A DNA stretch of 64,000 nt from DATJMJ01 sp035503915 (GTDB lineage Bacteria > Actinomycetota > Acidimicrobiia > Acidimicrobiales > Palsa-688), in the NCBI GenBank assembly GCA_035503915.1, contig DATJSU010000022.1:248001-312000 (forward strand). The letters run 5' to 3'. How positions within the stretch are numbered: position 1 is the first letter of the stretch; the number at the start of each line of letters is the position of its first letter. The position numbers were made by a program, and so were the translations under genes. Under the pieces are notes generated by a model that made no database searches, was not told the DNA's origin, and saw only the letters and a program-made list of their open reading frames with translations. This document shows positions 8,714 through 17,478 of this stretch, piece by piece.

Positions 8714-9370
8714 GTGGTGCTCACGGCTGCTCCCGCGTCCTCGGGGCCTGTCGGTGTCCTCGCGCTCCAAGGTGATTTTCGCGAACACCTGAGCCTGCTC
8801 TCCGGCCTCGGCGCAGAGGCCTTGGAAGTGCGTGTGCCCGCGGACCTCGAGCGCGTGGGGTCACTGGTGGTCCCGGGTGGCGAATCGACGACAATTTCTC
8901 TTCTCCTGGAGACGTCAGGGCTACTCGAGCCTGTGCGCGAACGGCTCGCGGCTGGCATGCCTGCGCTGGGGACTTGCGCGGGGATGATCTTGCTTGCCAA
9001 CGAGGTCCTCGACGGGCGCCCGGACCAGCACAACCTCGGGGCCATTGACATATCTGTGCGCCGCAATGCCTTTGGCCGGCAGCGAGAATCTTTTGAGACG
9101 GACCTCGACGTGACCGGGTTGGCGGCGCCTATGCACGCAGTTTTCATACGCGCTCCCGTCGTTGAGCGCGCCGGCCCGGGCGTCGAAGTCCTTGCAAGTA
9201 CCCGAAGCGGGGCAGAGGACAAGCCAGTGGTGTGCCGGCAAGGGCCAGTGCTCGTGAGCTCTTTCCACCCCGAGCTCGTCGGTGAGGCACGCTTGCACGA
9301 GCTGTTCCTCCAGTCCCGGCCGATCGCTACACCTGCTAGTACAAGGAAGGAAAATGTCAGGGCACTCTAA
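8714..9370 (+). CDS. pdxT: Pyridoxal 5'-phosphate synthase glutaminase subunit PdxT
   Basis: PdxT hydrolyses glutamine and channels ammonia to PdxS in the dodecameric synthase. The class-I glutaminase features are present: GVLALQGDFREH at the N-terminus, PGGESTT (oxyanion region), the nucleophile Cys in GTCAGMILLA, and the His/Glu pair in SSFHPEL. The 218-residue length is slightly long. The GTG start at 8714 follows GGGAAAGG. The last 17 bases overlap the start of yebC, implying coupling. Confidence 0.96.
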   Translation: MVLTAAPASSGPVGVLALQGDFREHLSLLSGLGAEALEVRVPADLERVGSLVVPGGESTTISLLLETSGLLEPVRERLAAGMPALGTCAGMILLANEVLDGRPDQHNLGAIDISVRRNAFGRQRESFETDLDVTGLAAPMHAVFIRAPVVERAGPGVEVLASTRSGAEDKPVVCRQGPVLVSSFHPELVGEARLHELFLQSRPIATPASTRKENVRAL

Positions 9371-10109
9371 ATGGGCCACTACCAAGCACAAGAAAGGCGC
9401 TTTGGACAAGGCCCGGGGGAAGCTGTTCGCGAAAATAATCCGCCAGGTCGAAGTTGCCGCCCGTGAAGGTGGTGGCGACCTCGATGCCAACCCGACGTTG
9501 CGCACCATGTACCAAAAGGCGCGTGACGCTTCTGTCCCGATGGACACGATCGAGCGGGCGATCAAACGGGGGACCGGCGAGCTCGAGGGCGTCCGTTACG
9601 AGCAAGTCACTTACGAGGGCTATGCGCCCTGCGGCGTCGCTGTCATCATCGAATGCCTGACAGACAACCGCAACCGCACGGGCGCCGATATCCGGGCAAT
9701 ATTCAGCAAGAACGGCGGTTCGACGGCCGAGCCGGGCGCTGTCTCCTGGCAGTTCGAGCGCAAGGGCGTCGTGACCCTCGCCCACGGGGCCAAGGTGGAT
9801 GAAGACGAGCTGACGCTCATCGCTGCCGACGCCGGTGCGGACGACGTGCGAGACAACGGCGAGGCTTGGGAAGTGCTTACCCCGCCGGGTGACCTCGCAA
9901 CAGTTCGCAATGCCATAGAGGCCGCGGGCCTGCCGACGACTGGCTCAGAGCTCACGATGCAGCCTTCGCAAACGGTGCCAATCTCGAGCGAGACCGATGC
10001 CCGCAAGGTGCTCCGCCTGATCGACATGCTCGACGACCACGACGACGTGCAAAACGTCTACGCGAACTTCGACATCCCCGACTCGGTCATGGACCTCGTG
10101 GCCGTTTAG
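9354..10109 (+). CDS. yebC: YebC/PmpR family protein
   Basis: Members of this family act as DNA-binding regulators or, as shown for some bacterial relatives, help ribosomes through difficult proline stretches. The start is fixed by the conserved N-terminus MSGHSKWATTKHKKG at 9354 with AAGGAAGG just upstream. Further signatures are MPTDTIERAIKRG-like MDTIERAIKRGTGE, YEGYAPCGVAVIIECLTDNRNRT and the C-terminal NVYANFDIP. About 251 residues is normal. It lies between pdxT and ruvC, the usual actinobacterial position. Confidence 0.95.
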   Translation: MSGHSKWATTKHKKGALDKARGKLFAKIIRQVEVAAREGGGDLDANPTLRTMYQKARDASVPMDTIERAIKRGTGELEGVRYEQVTYEGYAPCGVAVIIECLTDNRNRTGADIRAIFSKNGGSTAEPGAVSWQFERKGVVTLAHGAKVDEDELTLIAADAGADDVRDNGEAWEVLTPPGDLATVRNAIEAAGLPTTGSELTMQPSQTVPISSETDARKVLRLIDMLDDHDDVQNVYANFDIPDSVMDLVAV

Positions 10110-10153
10110 CTCGCTCGGGCCTGGGGATCCACCATTTTCCCAGGGTGAAATGA

Positions 10154-10159
10154 TAGGCT
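10154..10159 (+). promoter_or_regulatory. Candidate -10 box of the ruvCAB group
   Basis: TAGGCT lies nine bases before the ruvC ATG at 10169, in a 59-bp gap with no Shine-Dalgarno. The spacing implies a leader of only a few bases. The -35 region is not clear. Confidence 0.3.
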
Positions 10160-10168
10160 GACGAACTA

Positions 10169-10732
10169 ATGTTCGTGCTGGGCATCGACCCGGGCGTGTC
10201 CAGGTGCGGTTATGGGGCTGTCCGCCAGGAGGGTGGGCAGCCTGTTGCCGTCGTTTCAGGGGTCATCACGACGCCGGTAAGCGATGCACTGGAGCTGCGG
10301 CTGGCGGTCCTGCTCAAGGAACTGCGCCAACTTTTCGCCCGCTTGGCCCCCGAAGTTGTCGTGGTGGAAAGGGTCCTTTTCCAAGCCAACGCTCGGACTG
10401 CGATGTCGGTCGGGCAAGCGAGCGGGCTGGCGCTGGCGGCGGCGGGGGAGCTGGGCGTGCCTGTCGTGCAGTACAGCCCCAACGAAGTCAAGCACGCTGT
10501 CGGAGGTTGGGGTAACGCCGGCAAGGAGCAGGTCCAGCGGATGGTGCAGTCGTTGCTGGACCTCCCCGAAAAGCCGACGCCTCCCGACCGGGCGGACGCG
10601 CTGGCGCTCGCTCTGTGCCACCTGGCTAGCGCTCCCTTGGAGAAGGCGGCCGCAGCTGCGCAGCAAAAGCTGGACGCCGCCATTATTTCGGCGAGAGCGG
10701 GCCGGGGTAGCAAGCCACCGGTGATGTTGTGA
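10169..10732 (+). CDS. ruvC: Holliday junction resolvase RuvC
   Basis: RuvC cuts Holliday junctions at the end of homologous recombination, working with RuvAB. The acidic catalytic residues are visible in their motifs: Asp in LGIDPGVSRCGYG, Glu in VVVERVLFQANARTA and the C-terminal Asp pair in PDRADALALALCH. The 187-residue length is typical. The stop overlaps the ruvA start by four bases (GTGA), so ruvC, ruvA and ruvB form one translationally coupled unit. Confidence 0.97.
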   Translation: MFVLGIDPGVSRCGYGAVRQEGGQPVAVVSGVITTPVSDALELRLAVLLKELRQLFARLAPEVVVVERVLFQANARTAMSVGQASGLALAAAGELGVPVVQYSPNEVKHAVGGWGNAGKEQVQRMVQSLLDLPEKPTPPDRADALALALCHLASAPLEKAAAAAQQKLDAAIISARAGRGSKPPVML

Positions 10733-11484
10733 TCGGGTCCCTGCGGGGCACCATCCTTGACCGCGCCCTCAAGTCCGACCACCAAGCCGAATTGCTGGTG
10801 GAGGTGGGCGGTGTTGGCTACCGGGTGGTCGTCCCCTCTGGGTGCGCGAGCAGGGCCGGGGACCTCGGCGGCCCGAGCTTTCTCCACGTGCACACCCACG
10901 TGCGCGAAGACGCCATGGTCCTTTATGGTTTCCCGACCAGGGAGGAGCGTGACTGCTTCGAGATCCTCCTCGGGGCGCACGGCGTCGGCCCGGCGTTGGC
11001 GGTGGCGCTCATCTCGGTTCTTTCCCCCGCAACGTTGCGCCGGTGCGTGCTGGGTGGGGACGCAGACGCTCTCACCCTGGTCCCCGGGATCGGCAAAAAG
11101 ACTGCCGCCCGCCTCGTGCTCGAACTGGCGCCTCGTTTTGAAGCTGCTGCGATCATCGACATCGCCAAAGAGGCTGGCCCCGCGAGCGGGGCTCCTAACG
11201 GGGCAGGCGGCCAGAGCGCCTCGAGCCCGGGTGCCCAAGATGGCGACGAAGGGGAGGGAGCCGGGGCAGCGGGTGGGGCCGCCTCTGGCGGTCAAGGCTC
11301 GGGCGCGCCGCACGAAGCAAGTGCAGCGGACAGGGCCACCCAGCGTGACGAGGTGAGGGCGGCGCTCGCCAACCTCGGTTACGGCACCGACGAGGTCCGC
11401 CAAGCGCTGGCGCGCCTGCCTCTCGACGGGCCTACCGACGAGCTGCTGCGCTCGGCGCTCAAGGAACTTGCGGGCCGGCTATGA
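10729..11484 (+). CDS. ruvA: Holliday junction DNA helicase subunit RuvA, long linker
   Basis: RuvA binds the four-way junction as a tetramer and loads RuvB. Domain I starts with MIGSLRGTIL and contains GVGYRVVVP. Domain II carries the helix-hairpin-helix motifs (LLGAHGVGPALAVALI and LVPGIGKKTAARLVLEL). Domain III (about residues 205-251: EVRAALANLGY, LKELAGRL) is the RuvB-binding part. The flexible linker between II and III is about 55 residues of Gly/Ala/Ser/Glu, making the protein 251 residues against about 190-205 in most bacteria. GTG overlaps the ruvC stop, and the stop overlaps the ruvB start. Confidence 0.96.
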   Translation: MIGSLRGTILDRALKSDHQAELLVEVGGVGYRVVVPSGCASRAGDLGGPSFLHVHTHVREDAMVLYGFPTREERDCFEILLGAHGVGPALAVALISVLSPATLRRCVLGGDADALTLVPGIGKKTAARLVLELAPRFEAAAIIDIAKEAGPASGAPNGAGGQSASSPGAQDGDEGEGAGAAGGAASGGQGSGAPHEASAADRATQRDEVRAALANLGYGTDEVRQALARLPLDGPTDELLRSALKELAGRL

Positions 11485-12611
11485 GCAATGCAGCGGGCGC
11501 TGAAGTGCGGCTGCTGGCGCCCTCTGCGGGCCCTGTGGAGATGGCCGAAGAGGTCTCCCTGCGCCCGAAGAGGCTGTCCGAGTTCGTCGGCCAGCCGGAG
11601 CTGAAGGAGCACCTGTCGATCATGTTGGAGGCTGCCCGCCGCAGGGGCGAGCCCGTCGACCACATGCTCTTCGCGGGGCCGCCGGGGCTCGGCAAAACGT
11701 CATTGGCGGGCATCGTCGCCAACGAGATGGGTGCCGGGTTCCGGGTCACTTCAGGGCCGGCGCTGGTGAGGGCGGGGGACTTGGCAGCGTTGTTGACCAA
11801 CCTCGGCGAGGGCGACGTTCTTTTCGTAGACGAGATCCACCGCCTCGCCCGGCCGGTCGAAGAGATCCTCTACCCAGCGATGGAGGACTTCCAGCTCGAC
11901 ATAGTCCTTGGCAAAGGCCCCGCGGCTCGGAGCCTGCGGCTCGACCTGCCGCCCTTCACGCTCGTTGGCGCAACTACACGTACTGGCCTCATCACCGGCC
12001 CGCTCCGCGACCGCTTCGGCTTTGTTGCTCGCCTCGACTACTACCGCCCCGGCGAGCTGGAGCTGATCGTTCGCCGTTCGGCGGGCCTCCTCGGGGCGAC
12101 GGTCGACAGGGAGGGTGGAGCTGAGATCGCAAAGCGCTCCCGGGGGACTCCCCGCCTCGCGAACCGGCTTTTGAAGAGGGTCCGTGACTACGCCGAGGTG
12201 AGGGGTGACGGGACGATCGACGTGCGAGTCGCCAAGGACGGCTTGGAGCTGTTCCAGGTGGACCGGCTCGGCCTGGACAAGGTCGACCGGGCGGTACTCG
12301 ACGCCATGTGCTCTCGGTTCGGTGGTGGCCCGGTCGGGCTGAGCACTCTCGCCATCGCTGTCGGGGAGGCCCCAGAGACTGTCGAGGACGTCTACGAGCC
12401 GTTCTTGTTACAACTGGGGATGATGATGCGCACCCCGCGGGGAAGGGTGGCCACGCCGCTCGCATGGGAACACCTGGGGCTGCCTGTCCCGGCGCGGGTG
12501 CTGGCTCGCGAACAAGCCGACGGCGATGCCACCGCCTCGGGGAGGGCTGCTCGCCGGGCTGAGCAAGCCAGCCCGAAGGGGAACGGGCAACCGCCGTCTC
12601 TTTGGAGCTGA
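11481..12611 (+). CDS. ruvB: Holliday junction branch-migration ATPase RuvB
   Basis: RuvB is the hexameric AAA+ motor that drives branch migration. The product has RPKRLSEFVGQPELKEHL near the N-terminus, Walker A FAGPPGLGKTSLAG, Walker B VLFVDEIHRL, sensor I LVGATTRTGLITGPLRDRFG, and the C-terminal winged-helix part. At 376 residues it is slightly longer than usual because of a Gly/Ala-rich tail. ATG at 11481 overlaps the ruvA stop by four bases. Confidence 0.97.
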   Translation: MSNAAGAEVRLLAPSAGPVEMAEEVSLRPKRLSEFVGQPELKEHLSIMLEAARRRGEPVDHMLFAGPPGLGKTSLAGIVANEMGAGFRVTSGPALVRAGDLAALLTNLGEGDVLFVDEIHRLARPVEEILYPAMEDFQLDIVLGKGPAARSLRLDLPPFTLVGATTRTGLITGPLRDRFGFVARLDYYRPGELELIVRRSAGLLGATVDREGGAEIAKRSRGTPRLANRLLKRVRDYAEVRGDGTIDVRVAKDGLELFQVDRLGLDKVDRAVLDAMCSRFGGGPVGLSTLAIAVGEAPETVEDVYEPFLLQLGMMMRTPRGRVATPLAWEHLGLPVPARVLAREQADGDATASGRAARRAEQASPKGNGQPPSLWS

Positions 12612-12681
12612 CCTCGCTGAGCTGTTCAGCCGGGGCAGGAGGGGGCCAGGGGCGGGCCGCTGCCAAAATGGTCAACAAGCC

Positions 12682-13695
12682 ATGGAAGCCCCTGACTACA
12701 ACTTGCCCGAAGCGGCCATCGCGCAAGAACCCGCCGAGCCGAGGGACTCCGCTCGGCTCCTGGTCGACCTGCCTGGCCACGAGCGCCACATGAGGGTGTC
12801 GGACCTCCCCGACCTGGTCGGGCCGGGGGACCTCCTCGTGGTGAACACTTCGAGAGTCGTGCCGGCCCGCCTCAACTTGCACAAGGCCACCGGAGGCGCC
12901 GCCGAGGTCTTGCTCTTGGAGCCGCTCCCCGGCGCCCCTGGGGCCCCTGGAGGGCCCGGGGCACTCGGGACCTGGGAGGCGCTTGTCCGCCCGGGCCGGC
13001 GCCTGGCGCCTGGGACGGTGCTCTACTCGGGGGACGAGGCGGTGATCGAAGTGGGGGAGCGGCTCACCGACGGGAACCGGAGGGTCCGCAGCCTCGTGGA
13101 GGACCTGAGCGCCTACGGGAGCGTCGCTTTGCCGCCCTACATTCACAGCCCGCTGCGCGATCCCGAGCGTTACCAGACCGTTTACGCCGACCACCCCGGA
13201 AGTGTGGCGGCACCGACTGCCGGGCTCCACTTGACCACGGAACTGCTCCACAGCTGCTGCCGCCGGGGTGCCAAGGTTGCTCACCTCGACCTCGCGGTGG
13301 GGCTGGGGACGTTCAGGCCCATAAGACCAGGGCACGTCGAAGGCCATTCGATGCACGCCGAGCGCTACCGCGTGCCCGAGGGGACCTGGCAAGCATGCCA
13401 CCAAGCGAGCAGGGTCGTGGCCGTGGGGACGACGACGGTGAGGGCCCTGGAGTCTGCTGCCTCGACGGGGCTCTTGGAGGGCAGGACCGAACTGTTCATC
13501 CAACCGGGCCATCGTTTCTCCGTTGTCGATGTGCTCATGACAAACTTCCACCAACCGAGGAGCACGCTGCTCGTGCTCTTGGAGGCTTTTACGGGGCCTC
13601 GCTGGAGGAGCCTGTACCACCTGGCTCTCTCGGAGGGCTACAGGTTCCTCTCCTTTGGCGACGCGATGATCGTTGGCCGGGCGCTACCGGCGTGA
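12682..13695 (+). CDS. queA: S-adenosylmethionine:tRNA ribosyltransferase-isomerase QueA
   Basis: QueA transfers and rearranges the ribosyl part of S-adenosylmethionine onto preQ1 in tRNA, giving epoxyqueuosine. Family signatures are YNLPEAAIAQEPAEPRDSARLL at the N-terminus, the region LPPYIHSP, AAPTAGLHLTTELL, GLGTFRPI and TNFHQPRSTLLVLLEAF. The start ATG at 12682 gives 337 residues, close to the usual length. The stop overlaps the tgt start (GTGA), so the two enzymes of the queuosine branch are made together. This pathway is missing in many actinobacteria, which makes the pair useful for placing the lineage. Confidence 0.95.
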   Translation: MEAPDYNLPEAAIAQEPAEPRDSARLLVDLPGHERHMRVSDLPDLVGPGDLLVVNTSRVVPARLNLHKATGGAAEVLLLEPLPGAPGAPGGPGALGTWEALVRPGRRLAPGTVLYSGDEAVIEVGERLTDGNRRVRSLVEDLSAYGSVALPPYIHSPLRDPERYQTVYADHPGSVAAPTAGLHLTTELLHSCCRRGAKVAHLDLAVGLGTFRPIRPGHVEGHSMHAERYRVPEGTWQACHQASRVVAVGTTTVRALESAASTGLLEGRTELFIQPGHRFSVVDVLMTNFHQPRSTLLVLLEAFTGPRWRSLYHLALSEGYRFLSFGDAMIVGRALPA

Positions 13696-14834
13696 TCGAG
13701 GTCGAGGCCAGGGATGGCGCGGCGAGGGCGGGCAAAGTCGTCACGGCCCGGGGCTGCTTCTCGACGCCTTGTTTCATGCCTGTCGGCTCTCGTGGCGTGG
13801 TCCGCCTTCTCTCCGCTGCGGACTTGGAGACCCTCGCCCCCGAGGTCGTCCTCGCGAACACGTACCACCTCATGCTCAGGCCGGGAGCCGAAGTGGTTGC
13901 GGCGATGGGGGGGCTCCACGGTTTCACGGGCTGGGCCGGCCATTTCCTCACCGACTCCGGCGGCTACCAGGTGATGTCGCTGCCGTGCGCGGTCGACGAC
14001 CAAGGCGTGACGTTCCGCTCGTCCTACGACGGGAGCTGGCAGAGGCTCACGCCGGAAGGCGCAGTGGCGGTGCAGGAGCTGCTCGGCGCCGATGTCCAGA
14101 TGGCGCTCGACGTTTGCACAGAGCTCCCGGCGAGCCGTGGCGCCCTCGAGCTCGCGGGGGAGCGCACGATCGCCTGGGCAGAGCGAGCGCGCGGGGCGCA
14201 CCACCGCTCCGGCCAGCAGCTTTTTGGGATCGTGCAAGGCGGGAGCGAACCGGACCTGCGGGAGAAGTACGCAAGGCGCATGGCCGAGATCGGCTTTGAC
14301 GGTTACGCGATCGGGGGGCTTTCGGTGGGCGAGACCCGGCCCGAGCTGATGATGGCGCTCGCCGCAACGCTCCCGCACTTGCCCGAGGACCGGCCGCGGT
14401 ACCTGATGGGTGTCGGTGACCCGGCCACGGTGCTGGCCGCAGTCGCCTTGGGCGTCGACATGTTCGATTGCGTCCTGCCTACCCGCTTGGCGAGGCACGG
14501 GACCGCGTTGACGTCCCTGGGCAAACTCGCGGTGAAAGCCGCCGCCTGCTCGACCGACTCGTCTCCGCTCGACCCGTCCTGCCCATGCCCGGTCTGCCAG
14601 CGCCACAGCCGCGCCTACCTACGCCACCTCTTCAACGTGAAGGAGCCGAGCGCAGGGCGCTTGGTAAGCCTGCACAACCTCATGTGGTTAGAGGGGCTGA
14701 TGGCGCGGGCCCGGCGATCGGTCCTCGACGGCCGGCTCTCCGAGCTGCGTGAGCAGGTCGAGCTTGTTTGGTCGAGACAGGCGCGCGAGGCCGTGCGACT
14801 GCGGTCCTGGGGGCCCGGGGAACCGCTAGGCTAG
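13692..14834 (+). CDS. tgt: tRNA-guanine transglycosylase Tgt
   Basis: Tgt swaps guanine 34 for preQ1 in tRNAs with GUN anticodons, the step before QueA. The catalytic Asp sits in LTDSGGYQVMSL, the second in MFDCVLPTRLARHG, and the zinc site is CPCPVC followed by the His in VSLHNLMW. FGIVQGG and IGGLSVGE are also family motifs. The GTG at 13692, overlapping the queA stop, gives 380 residues, the normal length; longer in-frame extensions run through queA and are not credible. Confidence 0.96.
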   Translation: MIEVEARDGAARAGKVVTARGCFSTPCFMPVGSRGVVRLLSAADLETLAPEVVLANTYHLMLRPGAEVVAAMGGLHGFTGWAGHFLTDSGGYQVMSLPCAVDDQGVTFRSSYDGSWQRLTPEGAVAVQELLGADVQMALDVCTELPASRGALELAGERTIAWAERARGAHHRSGQQLFGIVQGGSEPDLREKYARRMAEIGFDGYAIGGLSVGETRPELMMALAATLPHLPEDRPRYLMGVGDPATVLAAVALGVDMFDCVLPTRLARHGTALTSLGKLAVKAAACSTDSSPLDPSCPCPVCQRHSRAYLRHLFNVKEPSAGRLVSLHNLMWLEGLMARARRSVLDGRLSELREQVELVWSRQAREAVRLRSWGPGEPLG

Positions 14835-14870
14835 TCGTTTGTCCGTCGCGCCCCCTGGACGGGGGGTCGC

Positions 14871-15572
14871 ATGTTGCTGCTAGGTGGCATCGATCTCCAT
14901 ATGCACTTCATGAACAGCTTGTCCCACATGGTCGTCGCGTCGACGACCAGCACCACGACCAAAGCGAGCACCAGTTCCGGCTCGTACTTCTTGCTCGTGA
15001 TCGTTGCACTTTTCGCAGTTCTCTATTTCGTGATGATCCGTCCCAACCAGCGTCGCCGGGTGCAAGCGATGCGCCAGGCAAGGAGTTACGACCTCGGGGA
15101 CGAAGTAGTAGCGGCGGGGATGGTCGGGCACGTGGTGCGCATCGGCGACGGGGAGGTCGATGTCGAGGTCTCCGACGGGGTCGTCGTCCAGTTCGTCCCT
15201 CAGGCAGTCCAGCTGCGCTCGACTTACATGCAGTCATCAGCGGGACGTGGCATGGGCGCCGGGCGGCCGGGCGGCTTTGGTGGCTTTGGAGGTGCGTCTT
15301 CGGCAGGCAACGCCGGTGGCTCTTCGGGGCGCTCGACCTATTCGACCGGCACAGCTGGGAGCACGGCAAGCGAGGACGAGGGGCCCTACGGCGCCACTGG
15401 CTCCAACGCCATCGGCAGCAGGGCGCGCTCTGTGCGCCGTCGGTCCTCGGCGAGCGACGCTTGGCCCGAGGTGGGCGCGACTGGGCTTGGTAGCGGTGCT
15501 GATGGCGGGGGTAGCTCCGCTGGCGGGGCGGGCACGAGCGACGGAGGCGTCGCCCCCGCGGGCGAAAAGTAG
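14871..15572 (+). CDS. yajC: Preprotein translocase accessory subunit YajC, extended C-terminus
   Basis: YajC associates with SecDF at the Sec translocon. The conserved core is one membrane segment (YFLLVIVALFAVLYFVMI, about residues 39-56) followed by RPNQRRRVQAMRQ and the GDEVVAAGMVGHVVRI beta domain. This core ends near residue 120. The remaining 110 residues are Gly/Ser/Ala-rich, low in complexity and absent from ordinary YajC proteins of about 100 residues. The gene sits six bases before secD. The exact start (14871 or an in-frame ATG at 14901 or 14910) is uncertain. Confidence 0.9.
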   Translation: MLLLGGIDLHMHFMNSLSHMVVASTTSTTTKASTSSGSYFLLVIVALFAVLYFVMIRPNQRRRVQAMRQARSYDLGDEVVAAGMVGHVVRIGDGEVDVEVSDGVVVQFVPQAVQLRSTYMQSSAGRGMGAGRPGGFGGFGGASSAGNAGGSSGRSTYSTGTAGSTASEDEGPYGATGSNAIGSRARSVRRRSSASDAWPEVGATGLGSGADGGGSSAGGAGTSDGGVAPAGEK

Positions 15573-15578
15573 GGCCGC

Positions 15579-17414
15579 ATGCGCGCAAGGCCGTTGGTGT
15601 GGTCTCTTTTTGCCATGCTGCTCATCGCGGTCCTGAGCGTGGGGGCGACCATCTTTACGGGGAAGACGCCGTTGCTCGGGCTGGACCTCAAGGGCGGTGT
15701 CTCGGTCGTCGAGCAACCCCAAGGCAAGGTCAACCAGAACACCCTCACGCAAGCACAGACGATCATCGAGAACCGCGTCGACGGGCTCGGTGTCTCCAAT
15801 TCGCAGGTCACTGTCCAGGGCAATGACATAGACATCGAACTGCCCGGCGCAAAGAACGACACCCAAGTGCTGGCGGTAGTGGGCGAGACGGCGCAGCTGT
15901 TTTTCCGCCCCGTCGAGTGCGTCATCGCTCCCTATGTCGGGAGCACAACGACGACTACAAGCCCGTCCAGCAAGTCCGCGACGACTACGACGACCCGGCC
16001 AGCAACTCCTAAGGCTCACTCGAGCGCCAAGAAAAAATCGGCAACAGCGCCCATAGGTCCCCGACAGGCGCTGAGCGCGGAGCTGGCTTCGGTTTCCTAC
16101 CCCTTGGCCGACGGCGCGCCCAGTGCTCAAGCGTCGGCTGGCACTTCGTCGAAGACGACGTCAGCGACCACATCGGCGCCCACTGCGAAGTCGCCCACCG
16201 GTGCGGGGGCCAGCTCGGCCAAGCGCTCGACCACAACTACGGTGCCGCCCACTACCACCACTACCAGCCTCAGTTCGACGATCTGCGGGCTCAGCGCGGC
16301 GGCGCAGGAACAGTACAAGCCACCCAACGGGGACCAGTACGGCCTCACACCCGCCAATTCCGACAACGCAGGCGACACGGTCGTGCTGCCCATGTACTCG
16401 GACTTCGTAAAGGGCCGTTACGTGCCTGACTACCGGTACGTGCTCGGCCCGGCAAACATGAGCGGCAGCATCGTGAAAACTGCAGTCGCGGACGTCAACC
16501 AATCGACCGACGACTGGGAGGTGGACCTCTCGTTCACGGGTAAAGGGTCGACACAGTTCAACGATTACGCTTCGCAGTACTACTCGTGCTACCTGGAGGA
16601 CAAGAGCAGCCCACTTGACGCCCTGCAGTGCCCGCCCTACGGCGCCCAGCAGGCGATCGAGCTGGACGCGACCCTCTATTCGGCGCCGTCTATCGAGGCC
16701 CAGTCCTTCCCGAACGGGGCGGTGATAAGCGCGAGCGCCTCAGACCCCTTCACCTCTCAGACGGCCCAGGATCTCGCGAACGCGCTCAATTACGGCTCGC
16801 TGCCGGTGCGCTTCCAGCCCCAGGACATCGAGAACGTGTCGCCCTCGATCGGCACCGACTCCCTCAAAGCAGGGGCCATCGCCGGCGGGGTCTCGGTGCT
16901 CATCGTGATCATCTACCTCTTGGTCTACTACCGCGCCCTCGGGCTGGTCGTAGTGATCGGGATTTGCATGTCGGGAGCGTTCCTCTATTCGATAACGACT
17001 TTGTTGAGCGACACCGAGGGCCTCGCCCTGACCCTGTCGGGGGTGATCGGCCTGATCGTCTCGGTAGGGGTCACGGCGGACTCTTGCGTTGTCTATTTCG
17101 AGCGGCTCAAGGAGGAGATCCGCAGCGGCCGCACAGTGCGGACCTCGGTCGAAAAAGGCTTCTCGCGCGCCTTTCGGACGATCCTCGCGGCGGACTTTTC
17201 GTCCTTCATCGCCGCCTTGATCCTTTACAGCCTCACCGTGGGGGACGTGCGCGGTTTTGCGTTTTTCCTCGGCCTCGCAACACTGCTCAATGTCGTCACG
17301 ACGTTCTTCTTCACGCGCCCGCTCGTGATCCTCATCGGCAGGCGCGCCTCGCTCGGCCAGGGCAGTGTCCTCGGCGTGAGCAGGGGCTTGGGCGCAGGGT
17401 GGTACAGCACATGA
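15579..17414 (+). CDS. secD: Protein translocase subunit SecD, with Ser/Thr-rich insertion
   Basis: SecD uses the proton-motive force to complete protein export, together with SecF. TM1 is near residues 4-24, followed by LGLDLKGGVSVV, the periplasmic P1 domain, and the C-terminal block of five helices with the motifs VTADSCVVYFERLKEEI and FSRAFRTILAADFSSFIAAL. Between about residues 120 and 225 lies a long Thr/Ser/Ala-rich segment with runs of Thr, an extracytoplasmic insertion absent from standard SecD. The secF gene starts 64 bases downstream. Confidence 0.95.
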   Translation: MRARPLVWSLFAMLLIAVLSVGATIFTGKTPLLGLDLKGGVSVVEQPQGKVNQNTLTQAQTIIENRVDGLGVSNSQVTVQGNDIDIELPGAKNDTQVLAVVGETAQLFFRPVECVIAPYVGSTTTTTSPSSKSATTTTTRPATPKAHSSAKKKSATAPIGPRQALSAELASVSYPLADGAPSAQASAGTSSKTTSATTSAPTAKSPTGAGASSAKRSTTTTVPPTTTTTSLSSTICGLSAAAQEQYKPPNGDQYGLTPANSDNAGDTVVLPMYSDFVKGRYVPDYRYVLGPANMSGSIVKTAVADVNQSTDDWEVDLSFTGKGSTQFNDYASQYYSCYLEDKSSPLDALQCPPYGAQQAIELDATLYSAPSIEAQSFPNGAVISASASDPFTSQTAQDLANALNYGSLPVRFQPQDIENVSPSIGTDSLKAGAIAGGVSVLIVIIYLLVYYRALGLVVVIGICMSGAFLYSITTLLSDTEGLALTLSGVIGLIVSVGVTADSCVVYFERLKEEIRSGRTVRTSVEKGFSRAFRTILAADFSSFIAALILYSLTVGDVRGFAFFLGLATLLNVVTTFFFTRPLVILIGRRASLGQGSVLGVSRGLGAGWYST

Positions 17415-17478
17415 GGCGACCGTCCGCAGCGACCGCCCCAAGGTTGCCTGTTCGCGCGCTAGTGGTTGGTAGGGAGTA

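Noticed and set aside
13395..13691. N-terminal extension of tgt through queA
   Set aside because: The extension would overlap almost 300 bases of queA and precede the conserved Tgt start; GTG 13692 gives the normal length.
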